From Luteimicrobium album (GTDB lineage Bacteria; Actinomycetota; Actinomycetes; Actinomycetales; Cellulomonadaceae), in contig NZ_BSUK01000001.1 in assembly GCF_030161555.1 (NCBI RefSeq), positions 3,968,001-4,032,000 on the forward strand: a stretch of DNA of 64,000 bases, read 5' to 3'. The notes beneath the pieces are model-generated. The model saw only the letters and a program-made list of their open reading frames with translations, had not been told where the DNA came from and did not search any database. Position numbers and translations under genes: made by a program. Shown here piece by piece: positions 18,793 through 30,353 of the stretch (the stretch's first letter is position 1; every line of letters starts with the position of its first letter).

Positions 18793-19152
18793 TTACTTGG
18801 AGGGCGTGGTCTCGCGCTTCTCCTTGATCTTGGCCTTCTTGCCGCGGAGCTTGCGCAGGTAGTACAGCTTGGCGCGACGCACGTCACCGCGCGTCAGGAC
18901 CTCGATGGTGTCGATCTGCGGGGAGTGCACGGGGAACGTGCGCTCCACGCCGACACCGAAGCTGATCTTGCGCACGGTGAAGGTCTCGCGGACGCCCCCG
19001 CCCTGGCGGGCGATGACGACGCCCTGGAACGCCTGGACGCGGGAGCGGTTGCCCTCGACGACCTTGACGTTGACCTTGAGGGTGTCGCCGGCGCGGAACT
19101 CCGGGACGTCGCTGCGCAGCGAGGCTGCGTCGACGCTGTCGAGCGTGTGCAT
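18793..19152 (-). CDS. rplS: 50S ribosomal protein L19
   Basis: L19 sits at the 30S-50S interface. It has 119 residues starting [39 protein letters not shown] and the C-terminal [21 protein letters not shown] are typical. ATG 19152 has CAGGAGA about six bases upstream. It has its own candidate promoter and a strong terminator, so it may be transcribed separately from trmD. Confidence 0.96.
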   Translation of the reverse strand: MHTLDSVDAASLRSDVPEFRAGDTLKVNVKVVEGNRSRVQAFQGVVIARQGGGVRETFTVRKISFGVGVERTFPVHSPQIDTIEVLTRGDVRRAKLYYLRKLRGKKAKIKEKRETTPSK

Positions 19153-19319
19153 GTCGGTCTCCTGGCCTGCCACGGGTCAGGTCCGATCTCGTGGCCGTCG
19201 GCGGGCGTGCCGCGGACGGTCCGGTGCGGGATGCGGGTGCGGTGCGCGGTGCCCGTGCGTCCCTGCTCCCCCGTGGCAGAGCGGGTGGGACGACTGCGCC
19301 GGGCGCGCACCAAGGGTCA

Positions 19320-19350
19320 ATCTTGCCACAGCGGCGCCGACGGCGACCAA
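19320..19350 (-). promoter_or_regulatory. Candidate rplS promoter
   Basis: On the minus strand TTGGTC (19345-19350) and CAAGAT (19320-19325) are spaced by 19 bases and lead to rplS after a leader of about 160 bases. The -35 overlaps the trmD terminator hairpin, so read-through and initiation may interfere. Confidence 0.35.
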
Positions 19351-19364
19351 TCGTGGTCGCCGTC
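19339..19364 (-). terminator. Terminator of rimM-trmD
   Basis: GACGGCGACCA (19339-19349) and its exact complement (19354-19364) enclose an ATCG tetraloop, 18 bases after the trmD stop. Confidence 0.7.
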
Positions 19365-19381
19365 CGCCGCCGGGAGCACCG

Positions 19382-20181
19382 TCAGGCGGAGGGCTCCCAC
19401 CCGGCCGCGCGCAGGACGTCGCGGTCGTGCGCGTCGAACGCGTCCACGCCGAGGGCCTCGAGCAGGTCCGGGCGACGCGCGGCTGTCCGCTCGAGCGCGC
19501 GGTCCCGTCGCCACCGCGCGATCCGGGCGTGGTGGCCCGACAGCAGCGCCTCGGGCACCTCGAGCCCCTCCCACTCCGGCGGCTTCGTGTACACGGGGTA
19601 CTCGAGGAGCCCGGCCGCGCCGTGCGACTCCTCGACGAGCGACTCCGGGTTCCCGACGACGCCCGGCAGCAGGCGCCCGACGGCCTCGACCACGACGAGC
19701 GCCGCGACCTCTCCCCGTTGAGCACGTAGTCGCCGATCGAGACCTCGCTCACGGCCACGCCGCGCTCGCGGTAGTGCTCGGCGACGCGGGCGTCGATGCC
19801 CTCGTAGCGCCCGCACGCGATCACGAGCCGCGCGTCCTGGGCCCACGCCTCGGCCGTGCGCTGCGTGAAGACCTCGCCCGACGGCGTCGGGACGACCAGG
19901 CGCACGGGCGCGCCCACGGTGTCGCCCCCGTCACCGGCCGTGTCGTCCGCCGCCTCGCCGAGGACGTCGTCGAGCGCCCGGCCCCAGACGTCGGGCCGCA
20001 TGACCATGCCTGCGCCCCCGCCGAACGGGGTGTCGTCGACGGTCCGGTGCCGGTCGGTCGTCCAGTCCCGCAGGTCGTGCACGCGCAGGTCGAGCAGCCC
20101 GGCGCGGCGGGCCTTCCCGACGAGCGACAGCTCGAGCGGCGCGAGGTAGTCGGGAAAGATCGAGACGACGTCGACGCGCAC
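19382..20181 (-). CDS. trmD: tRNA (guanine-37-N1) methyltransferase TrmD (one frameshift)
   Basis: SPOUT-class methylase that makes m1G37 and prevents +1 frameshifting. It has 266 residues after repair, starting [38 protein letters not shown], the knot-forming [16 protein letters not shown] and [11 protein letters not shown] are present. The frame breaks directly after VLNG at the C-run 19713-19716; one extra base gives [20 protein letters not shown] and a normal C-terminus. The GTG start lies one base after the rimM stop. Confidence 0.92.
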
Positions 20182-20182
20182 G

Positions 20183-20742
20183 TCAGACCCCGCCCTCGGG
20201 GGCCGCGCCCGCGTCGGGGAGGTCGACTTCGAGCCGGTCGGCGTCGCGGGCCAGCAGGCCGCCGGGCGGGTCGAGCACGACCCTTCCTCCCGGGACGTCG
20301 ACCACGGGCACGATCGCGCGGACGAACGGGACCAGCGTCCGCTCGCCCCCGTCTCGCGGACCACCAGGAGGTCGTGCGCGGGCGACGGGTCGAGCCCCTC
20401 GACGGTGCCGACGACCGTCCCGTCCGCGAGCTCGGCCCGCAAACCCGCGAGCTCGTGCGGATACCAGGCGTCCTCCTCGTCGGAGGCGTCCGCCTCGACG
20501 ACGAGCTCGACGCCCCGCAGCCCCTCCGCCGCGGTCCGGTCCGAGGCCTCCGCGAAGTGCACGTACCACGCGCCGTTCTGGGTGCGGACGCCGTCGAGCG
20601 TGAGCGGTCCCGCGGACGCCGGGACGGTCGTGAGACGCTCGCCCACCCGCAGCCGCGACGCGGGGTCGTCGGTGCGCACGTCGAGGCGTACCTCACCGCG
20701 CAGCCCGTGGGCGCGCCCGATGCGTGCGACGGTCAGCTCCAT
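20183..20742 (-). CDS. rimM: Ribosome maturation factor RimM (one frameshift)
   Basis: Binds S19 and assists 16S 3'-domain assembly; 186 residues after repair. The N-terminal domain is [21 protein letters not shown]. The PRC-barrel domain includes the linker DLLVVRETG and, after the frameshift, [19 protein letters not shown] and RLEVDLPD. The break is in the C-run 20346-20350. ATG 20742 has AAGGAGA about ten bases upstream. Confidence 0.9.
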
Positions 20743-20774
20743 GGCGTCCGGTCTCCTTGGGGTGGTGTGAGTGC

Positions 20775-20811
20775 GCGTGAGGCCCGGTCCCACCGGGACC
20801 GGGCCTCACGC
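20775..20811 (-). terminator. Perfect 17-bp terminator hairpin after khpA
   Basis: Arms 20775-20791 and 20795-20811 are exact complements around a three-base loop. The hairpin lies between the khpA stop (20851) and the rimM start (20742), so rpsP-khpA expression is probably insulated from rimM-trmD. Confidence 0.75.
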
Positions 20812-20850
20812 GTCGTGCTCAGGCTGCGGGCCGCATCGATCGGATGCCGG

Positions 20851-21090
20851 TCAGCGGCGGTCGACGTCCACGACGTCGACGCGCACCGGCTCGTCACCCG
20901 CGAGCGCGCCGACGACCGTGCGCAGCGCACGCGCCGTGCGCCCGCCACGACCGATGACCCGCCCGAGGTCGTCCGGGTGGACCCGGACCTCGAGAAGGTC
21001 GCCGCGACGCGTCGCACGCGACGCGACACGCACGTCGTCCGGGTTGTCGACGATCCCCCGGACGAGGTGCTCGAGCGCGTCGGCGAGCAT
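20851..21090 (-). CDS. khpA: KH-domain RNA-binding protein KhpA
   Basis: A 79-residue single KH-domain protein (YlqC family) that binds RNA, often with KhpB/Jag. The core motif reads HPDDLGRVIGRGGRTARALRT, with the GxxG loop as GRGG, followed by VRVDVVDVDRR. Its ATG overlaps the rpsP stop (TGATG). The position between rpsP and rimM is conserved in Gram-positive bacteria. Confidence 0.92.
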   Translation of the reverse strand: MLADALEHLVRGIVDNPDDVRVASRATRRGDLLEVRVHPDDLGRVIGRGGRTARALRTVVGALAGDEPVRVDVVDVDRR

Positions 21091-21521
21091 CAGGCCTGCT
21101 CGTCGGAGCCGGGCTCCTGCTCCTCGGCCGGCTCGGTCGCCTTGGCGGCGGCCTTCTCGGCGACGGTGGCCTTGTGCTTCTCGGCGGCCTCGGCGGCGGC
21201 GGCGACCGCGGTCGCGGCGTCGGCCTTGTCGCCCTTGACCTTCAGCGTGCCCTCGGCACCCGGCAGGCCCTTGAACTTCTGCCAGTCGCCGGTGATCTTG
21301 AGGAGGGCGAGGACCTGCTCGGTCGGCTGCGCACCGACGCCCAGCCAGTACTGCGCGCGCTCGCTGTCGATCTCGATGAACGACGGCTCCTCGGTCGGGT
21401 GGTACTTGCCGATCTCCTCGATCGCGCGGCCGTCACGACGGGTGCGCGAGTCGGCGACGACGACGCGGTAGTACGGGGCCCGGATCTTGCCGAGGCGCTT
21501 CAGACGGATCTTGGTGGCCAC
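21090..21521 (-). CDS. rpsP: 30S ribosomal protein S16
   Basis: S16 is needed for 30S assembly. It has 143 residues: a core [26 protein letters not shown] through WQKFKG, then an actinobacterial Ala/Lys/Glu tail of about 55 residues. GTG 21521 has CAGGAGA about 11 bases upstream. First gene of the rpsP-khpA transcript. Confidence 0.95.
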   Translation of the reverse strand: MATKIRLKRLGKIRAPYYRVVVADSRTRRDGRAIEEIGKYHPTEEPSFIEIDSERAQYWLGVGAQPTEQVLALLKITGDWQKFKGLPGAEGTLKVKGDKADAATAVAAAAEAAEKHKATVAEKAAAKATEPAEEQEPGSDEQA

Positions 21522-21646
21522 AGTGGTGGTCTCTCCTGGTTCGTGGGGTGAGGTCCGTGCCCGCACCCGGTGGGGCCAGGGGCGGTGATGGACCAGGGAC
21601 GCGGCAGTGCGCGGAGAGAGGGGCCGGGCACGCCGAGTACGGGTCC

Positions 21647-21676
21647 ATTGTGCCAGACGACGACAACCGGCTCCAA
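21647..21676 (-). promoter_or_regulatory. Candidate rpsP promoter
   Basis: Minus-strand TTGGAG (21671-21676) and CACAAT (21647-21652), 18 bases apart, lead to rpsP after a leader of about 120 bases. Confidence 0.4.
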
Positions 21677-21712
21677 GCCGAGCCGCCCGACCGTGCACCG
21701 GCGGGCGGCGCC

Positions 21713-22828
21713 CTACCGGCGCGGGTTCTCCCCCGCGACGATCACGGCGCGCGGCGACCGGAGCACCGCGATATCCTCGCGCGGGTCCGCGTCGTACACG
21801 ACGAGGTCGGCGACTGCGCCCTCGACGAGATGCCCGAGGCCGAGGAACTGCCGGGCACGCCAGCTCGCCGCGGCCACGACCTCCGACGCCGGGACGCCCG
21901 CCTTCACGAGCTCCACGCACTCGTCGGCGAGCCGGCCGTGCTCCATCGTGGTGCCCGCGTCCGTGCCGACGAGCAGCGGGACGCCCGCGTCGAACAGCGC
22001 GCGCACCTGGGCGTAGCGGTTCTCGTGCAGCCGGCGCATGCGCTCGGCGTACCGCGGGTACTTCCCGTCCGCCTGCGCGGCGAACCGGTCGAACTGCGCG
22101 ACCTGCAGGAGCGTCGGCACGACGGGGATACCGCGCTCGGCCAGCTCGCCCATGAGCTCGGGCGGCACGCCCGTGCCGTGCTCGAGGCAGTCGACGCCCG
22201 CGGCCAGCAGACCGGGGAGGGCCTCCGCGGAGAACGTGTGCGCGGTGACGCGGGCCGCCTCGCCGTGCGCCACCGCGACCGCCTCCGCGAGGATGTCGTC
22301 GGGCCACAGCGGCGTGAGGTCGCCGTCCACGCCGAGGTCCCGGTCGATCCAGTCCGCGACGAGCTTGACCCAGCCGTCGCCGGCGCGGGCCTCGCGGCGC
22401 ACCGCCTCGGGCAGGTCGGCGACGTCGGCGAGCTCCTCGGCGAGGCCGCGCACGTACCGCCTCGGCCGGGCCAGGTGGCGGCCGGCACGCACGATGCGGG
22501 GCAGGTGGGGGCGGTGCACGAGCGGAGAGGTGTCCGTCGGCGAGCCGGCGTCGCGCACGGCCAGCACGCCCGCCCGGCGGTGGGCGCGCGCCTGCTCCTC
22601 GGCCTCCGCCAGCCCGACGGCGCCGTCCGGGCCGAGCCCGACGTGCGCGTGCATGTCGACGAGCCCGGGGAGCACCCACCCCTCGATGGTCCGCTGGTGC
22701 GTGCCGGGCGCGGACGGCCGGGTGAACGACACGACGCCGTCCTTGACCCACAGCTCCGTGAGCTCCCGGTCGTCCCCCAGCAGCACGTGCCCGCGGATGT
22801 GCAGCGACGGTCCCTCGAGCGCGGACAT
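21713..22828 (-). CDS. Metal-dependent amidohydrolase
   Basis: A 371-residue TIM-barrel hydrolase of the amidohydrolase superfamily. The first metal-binding motif is VDMHAH (about residue 58). HTF, LEHGT and a late GTDAGTT supply the remaining ligands. The C-terminal part ([21 protein letters not shown]) is the composite beta-sandwich typical of imidazolonepropionase-like and related amidohydrolases. I see no sign of a particular substrate. It sits between ffh and rpsP, a place where Micrococcales often have this gene. Confidence 0.85.
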   Translation of the reverse strand: MSALEGPSLHIRGHVLLGDDRELTELWVKDGVVSFTRPSAPGTHQRTIEGWVLPGLVDMHAHVGLGPDGAVGLAEAEEQARAHRRAGVLAVRDAGSPTDTSPLVHRPHLPRIVRAGRHLARPRRYVRGLAEELADVADLPEAVRREARAGDGWVKLVADWIDRDLGVDGDLTPLWPDDILAEAVAVAHGEAARVTAHTFSAEALPGLLAAGVDCLEHGTGVPPELMGELAERGIPVVPTLLQVAQFDRFAAQADGKYPRYAERMRRLHENRYAQVRALFDAGVPLLVGTDAGTTMEHGRLADECVELVKAGVPASEVVAAASWRARQFLGLGHLVEGAVADLVVYDADPREDIAVLRSPRAVIVAGENPRR

Positions 22829-22913
22829 CTGGCTCCTTCACGACTCGCGACCCGACACGGGTCGCTGGGGCCCGGGCGATCAGCGACGCGACCGGCCCGG
22901 CGACGAAACGATA

Positions 22914-22930
22914 ACGGCTCGGCGAGCCGT
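22914..22930 (-). terminator. Terminator of ffh
   Basis: A seven-base stem (ACGGCTC / GAGCCGT) with a GCC loop starts at the ffh stop codon. A T-rich stretch TTATCGTTT follows on the minus strand. Closest to a classical intrinsic terminator in this window. Confidence 0.55.
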
Positions 22931-24557
22931 CATCGACCCAGGTACTTCTCCAGGTCCGGGGGCAGCTCCAGGCCGTCGAGCCCGCCGCCGGTCGAGGCGG
23001 ACGGCCCCGTCCCGCGCCCGACGCCGAACGCCGAGCCAGGAGCGCTCGGGCCCGCGACGGTCTCGCCCGCGGCCCGCGCCGCGGCGGCCCGCTCCTGCGC
23101 CGCCCGCTTCGCGGGGTTGCCGGACTTGCCCTTCACCTTGCGCTGCGGCGCCTGGCGTCCGCGGGCCTTCTTGCCGCCGCCGAGACCCGGGATCCCACCC
23201 ATGCCGGGCATGCCCGGGACGCCGCCCCCGCGCGCGACCTGGCGCATCATCTTCTGCGCGTTCTCGAACCGCTCGAGGAGCTGGTTGACGTCCGTGGTCG
23301 TCGAGCCGGAGCCCTTGGCGATGCGCGCGCGGCGCGAGCCGTTGATGATCTTCGGGTTCTCGCGCTCGGCGGGGGTCATGGAGCGGACGATCGCCTCGAT
23401 GCGGTCGACCTCCCGCTCGTCGAAGTTCTCGATCGCGTCACGCATCTGGCCCATGCCCGGGAGCATCCCGAGCATCTTCTTCATCGAGCCCATGTTCTTG
23501 AGCTGCTGCATCTGGACGAGGAAGTCGGCCAGCGTGAAGTCCTGGCCGGCCTCGACCTTCGCGGCCATCTGAGCGGCCTGCTCGGCGTCGAACGCCTTCT
23601 CCGCCTGCTCGATGAGCGTCAGCACGTCGCCCATGTCGAGGATGCGCGACGCCATCCGGTCCGGGTGGAAGACCTCGAGGTCGGTGAGCTTCTCGCCCGT
23701 CGACGCGAACAGGATCGGCCGGCCCGTCACGCCCGTGACCGACAGCGCGGCACCACCGCGCGCGTCGCCGTCGAGCTTGGACAGGACGACGCCGGTGAAG
23801 TCGACGCCCTCCTCGAAGGCCTTCGCGGTCGCGACGGCGTCCTGGCCGATCATCGCGTCGATGACGAACAGGACCTCGTCGGGCTGCGTCGCGTCGCGGA
23901 TGTCCGTGGCCTGGCGCATGAGCAGCTCGTCGACGCCGAGGCGGCCCGCGGTGTCGATGATCACGACGTCGTGCTGACGCTGGCGCGCGGTCTCGACGCC
24001 GTCGCGCGCGACGGCGACCGGGTCGCCGATGACGGGTCCGTTCTCCGCGTCGGCGCCGCTCTGGTTGCCCGGGTGCGGCGCGAACACCGGGACGCCCGCG
24101 CGCTCGGCGACGACCGAGAGCTGGGTGACCGCGTTGGGGCGCTGCAGGTCGGCCGCCACGAGGAGGGCGTGTGCCCCTGGTCCTTGAGCCAGCGGCCCAG
24201 CTTGCCCGCGAACGTCGTCTTGCCGGCGCCCTGGAGGCCCGCGAGCATGATGACGGTCGGCGGGGTCTTCGCGAAGCGCAGCGTCCGGGTCTCGCCGCCG
24301 AGGACGCCGACGAGCTCCTCGTTGACGATCTTGACGACCTGCTGCGCCGGGTTGAGGGCGCCCGACACCTCGGCCGAGAGCGCCCGCTCGCGCACCTGGC
24401 CGGTGAACTCACGCACGACCGGCACCGCGACGTCCGCGTCGAGCAGGGCACGGCGGATCTCGCGGATGGTCGCGTCGATGTCCGCCTCGGACAGACGACC
24501 CTTGGTGCGCAGGTTCTTGAAGGTCTGCGCGAGCCGGTCGGAGAGCGTGTTGAACAC
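22930..24557 (-). CDS. ffh: Signal recognition particle protein Ffh (one frameshift)
   Basis: GTPase subunit of SRP that targets nascent membrane proteins to FtsY. It has 542 residues after repair. The N domain starts [17 protein letters not shown]. The G domain carries the P-loop [27 protein letters not shown] and [16 protein letters not shown] Met-rich M domain is present ([14 protein letters not shown]), followed by a long Gly/Ala/Lys-rich tail ending [11 protein letters not shown]. The frame breaks at 24165-24167 between KDQGHTP and [11 protein letters not shown] start with GAGG seven bases upstream. Confidence 0.93.
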
Positions 24558-24626
24558 CAGGGGACCTCAGTGGTTCGGGAACGTGGGGCACGGGGACGGA
24601 GCCCGGTCTGCCAGGGCGTCCCCAGC

Positions 24627-26465
24627 CTACCCGGCGGGCTCGGCCTCCCCGGTGTCGGCGCCCCCGACGGGTGTTCGCGGAGGGCGATCATCGTCAGCCC
24701 GGTGAGGTCGTCGACGAGCCGGCGCCGCCACGCGGTCCACGCCCCCGGCCCGAGCGACGACGTGTCCGCCTCCGTGAGCGCGCGGAGCGCCTCGAGCAGG
24801 TCGGGCCGGTGGTCCACGGCCGCCGCGAGCTCCGCGACCGTCGCCGGGTCGTCCGGGTCCGAGCCCACCGCGAGCCGGGACAGCGTGAGGTGCTCGCGGA
24901 CGAGCAGCGTGACGTCGTCGCGCACCGACGGCTCGAAGCCCATCCGGTCGAGGATCGCCGGCACGAGCCGGGCGCCCTCGACGGCGTGGTCCTCGGCGCC
25001 TGCGCGCTTGCCGATGTCGTGCAGCAGCGCGGCGAGCAGGAGCGTATCGGGCAGCGCGACCTGGCGCTTGTCGCGGGCAGCACGGGCGACGACCTCGACG
25101 AGGTGCCGGTCCACGGTGTGCCGATGGATCGCGGCGCGCTGCGGCCGGTTCCGGACGCCCGCCCACTCCGGGATCCACGTCGTCACGACGCCGGCCAGGT
25201 CGAGCGCCTCCCACACGGGCACCTGGGCGTGCCCGCTGCCGAGCAGCGTGAGGAACGCCTGACGGGCCGCGCGGGGCCACGGCTCGGGCAGGGCCGGGCA
25301 GCGCGCCAGCGAGCCGACCGAGACCGGCGAGAACACGAGACCCGTGCGCGCGGCCGTCGCCGCGGCGCGCAACGGGAGGACCGGGTCGGCCTCGGGGTGC
25401 GCGTCGACCGCGAGGACCAGCTCGCCGTCGTGCTCGACGAGCCCGTCGCCCACCGGACGCAGCCGGGGGCCGCGCGCCGTCCCCGGACGAGCACCGGCCG
25501 CGCGAGGCGCGGTCGCTGGAGGGCCTGGCGCGCGCGCCGGACGGTCGTGTCGAGCGCGTAGCTGATCTCGCGGCCCGCCTCGGCGAGCCCCGCGAGCAGC
25601 GCGTCGCCGTCGTCGTAGCCGGACACGCCGGCCACTTCCTCCAGGTCCTGCAGCACGAGCCGGTTGGTGCGGCGCCGCGCGACGACGTGCACGGCGTCGC
25701 GCACGTCGAGCAGGTGCGTGGTGGCACGGTCGACGTCGCCGTGGGGACGGTCGGTGAGCCAGGTCGCGGCGAGCGCGGAGAGCACCACGGCGTCGCGGAT
25801 CCCGCCCCGCGACTCCTTGAGGTCGGGCTCGATCAGGTACGCGAGCTCGCCGAACCGGTCGGCGCGCTCCTTGGTCGACGCGAGGAGCTCCGGGAGCCGG
25901 CGACGCGACGCCGACCGCCAGTCCCCCAGCACCGCGGACGCCGCCCGGTGCACGACGACGGGGTCGCCGGCCACCGGGCGCACGTCGAGCCAGCCGACGG
26001 CGGCGGGCAGATCCTTGGACGCGACCTGACGGCACTGCGAGAGCGTGCGGACCGCGTGGTCGAGCTCGACCTTCGCGTCCCAGAGCGGGTACCAGAGCCG
26101 CTCCGCCACCCGGGTGACCGTCTCGGCGTCGTGGGTCCGGCCGTCGTGGACCAGCACGAGGTCGAGGTCGCTGGCCGGGCCGAGGTCGCCGCGGCCCAGG
26201 CTCCCGACCGCCGCCAGCGCGAGGCCCGGCACCGCGCCGTCGTCGTCCGCGAGGCCCGCGGTCGCCTCCGCCCAGAGCGTCCCCAGCGCGCCGTCGACGA
26301 GCGCGACGAGCGCGGCACGCCGCGCGACCCCGCTGCGACCGGGCCCGGAGAGCCGGGCGCCGGTCTCGAGGAGGGCGGACCGCAGGTCCCGGACCCCGAC
26401 GGGGCCCGGGACCTGCGGCTGCTCCTCGACAGGCTGCTGCCCCCGGCAGGCTGTCCGTGGGTCAT
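24627..26465 (-). CDS. glnD: PII nucleotidyltransferase GlnD lacking ACT domains (three frameshifts)
   Basis: Bifunctional enzyme that modifies and demodifies PII according to nitrogen status. It has 613 residues after repairing breaks at 26440-26444, 25481-25484 and 24661-24665. The nucleotidyltransferase motif is [22 protein letters not shown] helical middle region carries [11 protein letters not shown], and the HD phosphohydrolase motif is [10 protein letters not shown]. Most GlnD proteins continue with two glutamine-sensing ACT domains. This one stops after [10 protein letters not shown] and about 15 residues, and only 70 bases remain before ffh. ATG 26465 lies directly after the glnB stop. 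Actinobacterial GlnD usually adenylylates PII. Confidence 0.85.
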
Positions 26466-26468
26466 CGG

Positions 26469-28156
<1,688 letters not shown>

Positions 28157-28217
28157 GTGCCCGTCTCTCCCTCCGCCGACCTGGGCGGCCGGTCGGGGAC
28201 AACGTTCTCGGCGACGG

Positions 28218-28255
28218 GTTTCGCCCGGTCGCGGAGCGTGTTACAGGCAGGTGAC
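28218..28255 (-). promoter_or_regulatory. GlnR-like box upstream of amt
   Basis: On the minus strand the order is GTCAC-n6-GTAAC-n6-CGCGA-n6-GAAAC, four pentamers at exact 11-base periodicity between 28255 and 28218, about 60 bases before the amt start. Actinobacterial GlnR sites are repeated GTnAC and GAAAC half-sites separated by six bases, and three of the four blocks match. amt-glnB-glnD is a standard GlnR target. Confidence 0.65.
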
Positions 28256-28320
28256 ATACGCCGCCCGGGCGTAAATGTTGGGTTTCGCGGCGGCCGCGGG
28301 CGGCCGGTCGGGCGTCCCCG

Positions 28321-29502
28321 TCAGTCGCCGAGCAGACCGTCGACGAAGGCCTCCGGGTCGAACGGCGCGAGGTCGTCGGGACCCTCGCCGAGGCCGACGA
28401 GCTTGACCGGCACCCCTAGCTCGCGCTGCACGGCGACGACGATCCCTCCGCGCGCCGTGCCGTCGAGCTTGGTCAGCACGATGCCCGTGACGCCCGCGAC
28501 CTCGCCGAACACGCGGGCCTGCGTGAGCCCGTTCTGGCCGGTCGTCGCGTCGAGCACGAGGAGCACCTCGGTGAGGGGCGCCTCCTTGGTGATCACCCGC
28601 GTGATCTTCCCGAGCTCGTCCATGAGGCCGGCCTTGTTCTGCAGGCGCCCCGCGGTGTCGACGACGACGACGTCCACGCCCTCCGTACGCCCCCTGCGGA
28701 CCGCGTCGAACGCGACCGCGGCAGGGTCCGCGCCGTCGCGGTCGGAGCGCACCGTCGGGACGCCGACGCGCGAGCCCCACGTCTCGAGCTGGTCCGCGGC
28801 AGCCGCGCGGAAGGTGTCCGCCGCGCCGAGGACGACGCTGCGCCCCTCCGCGACGAGCACCCGGGAGAGCTTGCCGATGGTCGTGGTCTTGCCGGTGCCG
28901 TTGACCCCGACGACGAGCACGACGGCGGGCACCTCGCTCCCGTCCGGACCCGGGTGGCGCTCGGTCGCGAGCGAGCGGTCGAGGGTCGGGTCGACGATCG
29001 CGAGGAGCTCCGAGCGCAGGAGCTCGCGCACCGCTGCCGCATCCTTGACGCCCTCGACGCGGACGCGGGTCCGCAGCGCCTCGACGATCTCGCCCGTCGG
29101 GCCTGCACCGACGTCGGCGAGGAGCAGGGTCTCCTCGAGCTCGTCCCAGTCGTCCTCGGTCAGGTGGTCGCGGGACAGGACCGCGAGCAGGCGCGCACCG
29201 AGCGGCGAGCCGGAACGGGCCAGACGGCCGCGGAGCCGGACCAGGCGGCCGGCAACGGGCTCCGGGCGCTCGAGCTCGGGCGCGACCTCGGCCTCGGCGA
29301 CCTCGGGCTCGACGGCCGGCGCCTGCGGGGCCGTGGCGGTCGGCGACGGTGACTCAGGAGACGGCGGGGCCTCGGCGACCGGAGGGGCCGCGGGCGCTCC
29401 ACCGGCCCGACGCCGACGCGACGCGCCGACCCGGTTCCCGACGAGGCCCGCCACGACGGCGACGAGCACGACAGCGATGACGATCCACAGCCAGAGGTCC
29501 AC
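28321..29502 (-). CDS. ftsY: Signal recognition particle receptor FtsY
   Basis: SRP receptor GTPase, 393 residues. Uncommon outside Actinobacteria is the N-terminal membrane helix (LWLWIVIAVVLVAVVAGLVG), followed by a Pro/Ala/Glu-rich linker. The NG domain carries GVNGTGKTTTIGKL, GAADTFRAAAADQLE, VDTAGRLQNK, TKLDGTARGG and GLGEGPDDLAPFD. GTG start. It lies between smc and the amt operon. Confidence 0.95.
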   Translation of the reverse strand: MDLWLWIVIAVVLVAVVAGLVGNRVGASRRRRAGGAPAAPPVAEAPPSPESPSPTATAPQAPAVEPEVAEAEVAPELERPEPVAGRLVRLRGRLARSGSPLGARLLAVLSRDHLTEDDWDELEETLLLADVGAGPTGEIVEALRTRVRVEGVKDAAAVRELLRSELLAIVDPTLDRSLATERHPGPDGSEVPAVVLVVGVNGTGKTTTIGKLSRVLVAEGRSVVLGAADTFRAAAADQLETWGSRVGVPTVRSDRDGADPAAVAFDAVRRGRTEGVDVVVVDTAGRLQNKAGLMDELGKITRVITKEAPLTEVLLVLDATTGQNGLTQARVFGEVAGVTGIVLTKLDGTARGGIVVAVQRELGVPVKLVGLGEGPDDLAPFDPEAFVDGLLGD

Positions 29503-29588
29503 GCGGACCAGTGTCCCAGGCTCGGAGGTCCCGGCCCACCCGACCCGCGCCGGGCGAGGCGCTCAGCCGGTCGGCGGCGTCGGCGCGC

Positions 29589-29909
29589 TCAGCCGCGCGC
29601 GGCGTGCCGCCAGTCGTGCCAGTCGCGGTTCGCGTCGTCGGGCTCCGACCACTCGAAGACGTCGTCGAGCTGCGTGTCGACGACGGGCGGCGCGAGGTGC
29701 GCGGCCACGGCGGTCGCGCGGTCCGGGTGCTTGCGCGCGAGCCGCTCGGCGCGGATGTCCTGCCAGCCCGCCCGGAAGTCGGCGACGAACCCGCGCATGC
29801 CGGTAGCGGGCAGCTCGGGGTTGTCCCGACGCTCGACCCGGAGCACGGCGTAGAGCACCGCGACCGCGGCGACGAGAGCGACGACCATCCAGAACCAGAG
29901 CTGCACCAC
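29589..29909 (-). CDS. Small single-pass membrane protein, function unknown
   Basis: A 106-residue protein with one N-terminal membrane helix (LWFWMVVALVAAVAVLYAVL), then a soluble part rich in Arg, Asp and Trp that ends DANRDWHDWRHAARG. I do not recognise a family. It lies between ftsY and the long hairpin region downstream of smc. The start MVQLW has no strong Shine-Dalgarno. Codon usage fits the neighbours, so I believe it is real. Confidence 0.6.
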   Translation of the reverse strand: MVQLWFWMVVALVAAVAVLYAVLRVERRDNPELPATGMRGFVADFRAGWQDIRAERLARKHPDRATAVAAHLAPPVVDTQLDDVFEWSEPDDANRDWHDWRHAARG

Positions 29910-30096
29910 GGTCCCAGTATCGGCGACCAGCCTGGGGCCGCACCTCGGGCACCCTGTGCGTTTCCGAATCGATACCGACCTTCACCCAGGGCACACAACT
30001 GCTCCGTATCCGTGACCTCGCCGTGATGTGGGCGGGGCCCGACGGTCCTGCCTGGGGGCGCAGGGCGGGGTGAGGGCGCGACGGGCCCGCGGCGCC

Positions 30097-30161
30097 GAGT
30101 ACGAGGGCTTCCGCCGAGTTCGAGCACTCGTCCCTCGTACTCGACGGAAACGCTCGTACTC
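30097..30161. repeat. Long imperfect hairpin, 28-bp arms
   Basis: Arms 30097-30124 and 30134-30161 pair at 24 of 28 positions around a nine-base loop. Each arm carries CGAGTACGAG-like blocks, and CTCGTACTCG occurs twice in the right arm. Could be a second terminator of smc or a miniature palindromic element. Confidence 0.55.
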
Positions 30162-30217
30162 GGGAGCGAAGACGAGCCGGCCGGGCACCGACGCGCGAAG
30201 GCGACCCGACGACGTGA

Positions 30218-30326
30218 GCGGGGGTCGGGGTGTGTTGTGCGCCGTCGTGGCGGGTCTGGCGGGAGCCGGAGCGAGGAACGAGCGGAGGCGGATGGAAGCC
30301 GGCGCACAACACACCCCGTCCCCCGC
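30218..30326 (-). repeat. Three-copy 3' element, copy 1 (downstream of smc)
   Basis: A 19-bp perfect stem (30226-30244 with 30300-30318) extends by seven more pairs after one mismatch. It encloses a 55-base loop containing GGCGGGAGCCGGAGCGAGGA and ACGAGCGGAGGCGGATGG. The loop is nearly identical in copies 2 and 3, while the arm sequence is different and still self-complementary. It starts 28 bases after the smc stop. As RNA from the smc strand, the loop is C/U-rich and poor in G. Confidence 0.7.
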
Positions 30327-30353
30327 GGACCAGACCCACGAACGGGGCACCAC

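Larger units (their letters stand above)
29910..30353. other. Intergenic region downstream of smc with stacked inverted repeats
   Basis: A 444-base gene-free stretch. It holds a 28-bp imperfect hairpin (30097-30161) and the first copy of the three-copy 3' element (30218-30326). The small ORFs here on both strands are products of the repeats and GC bias. The rest shows no recognisable feature. Confidence 0.6.
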
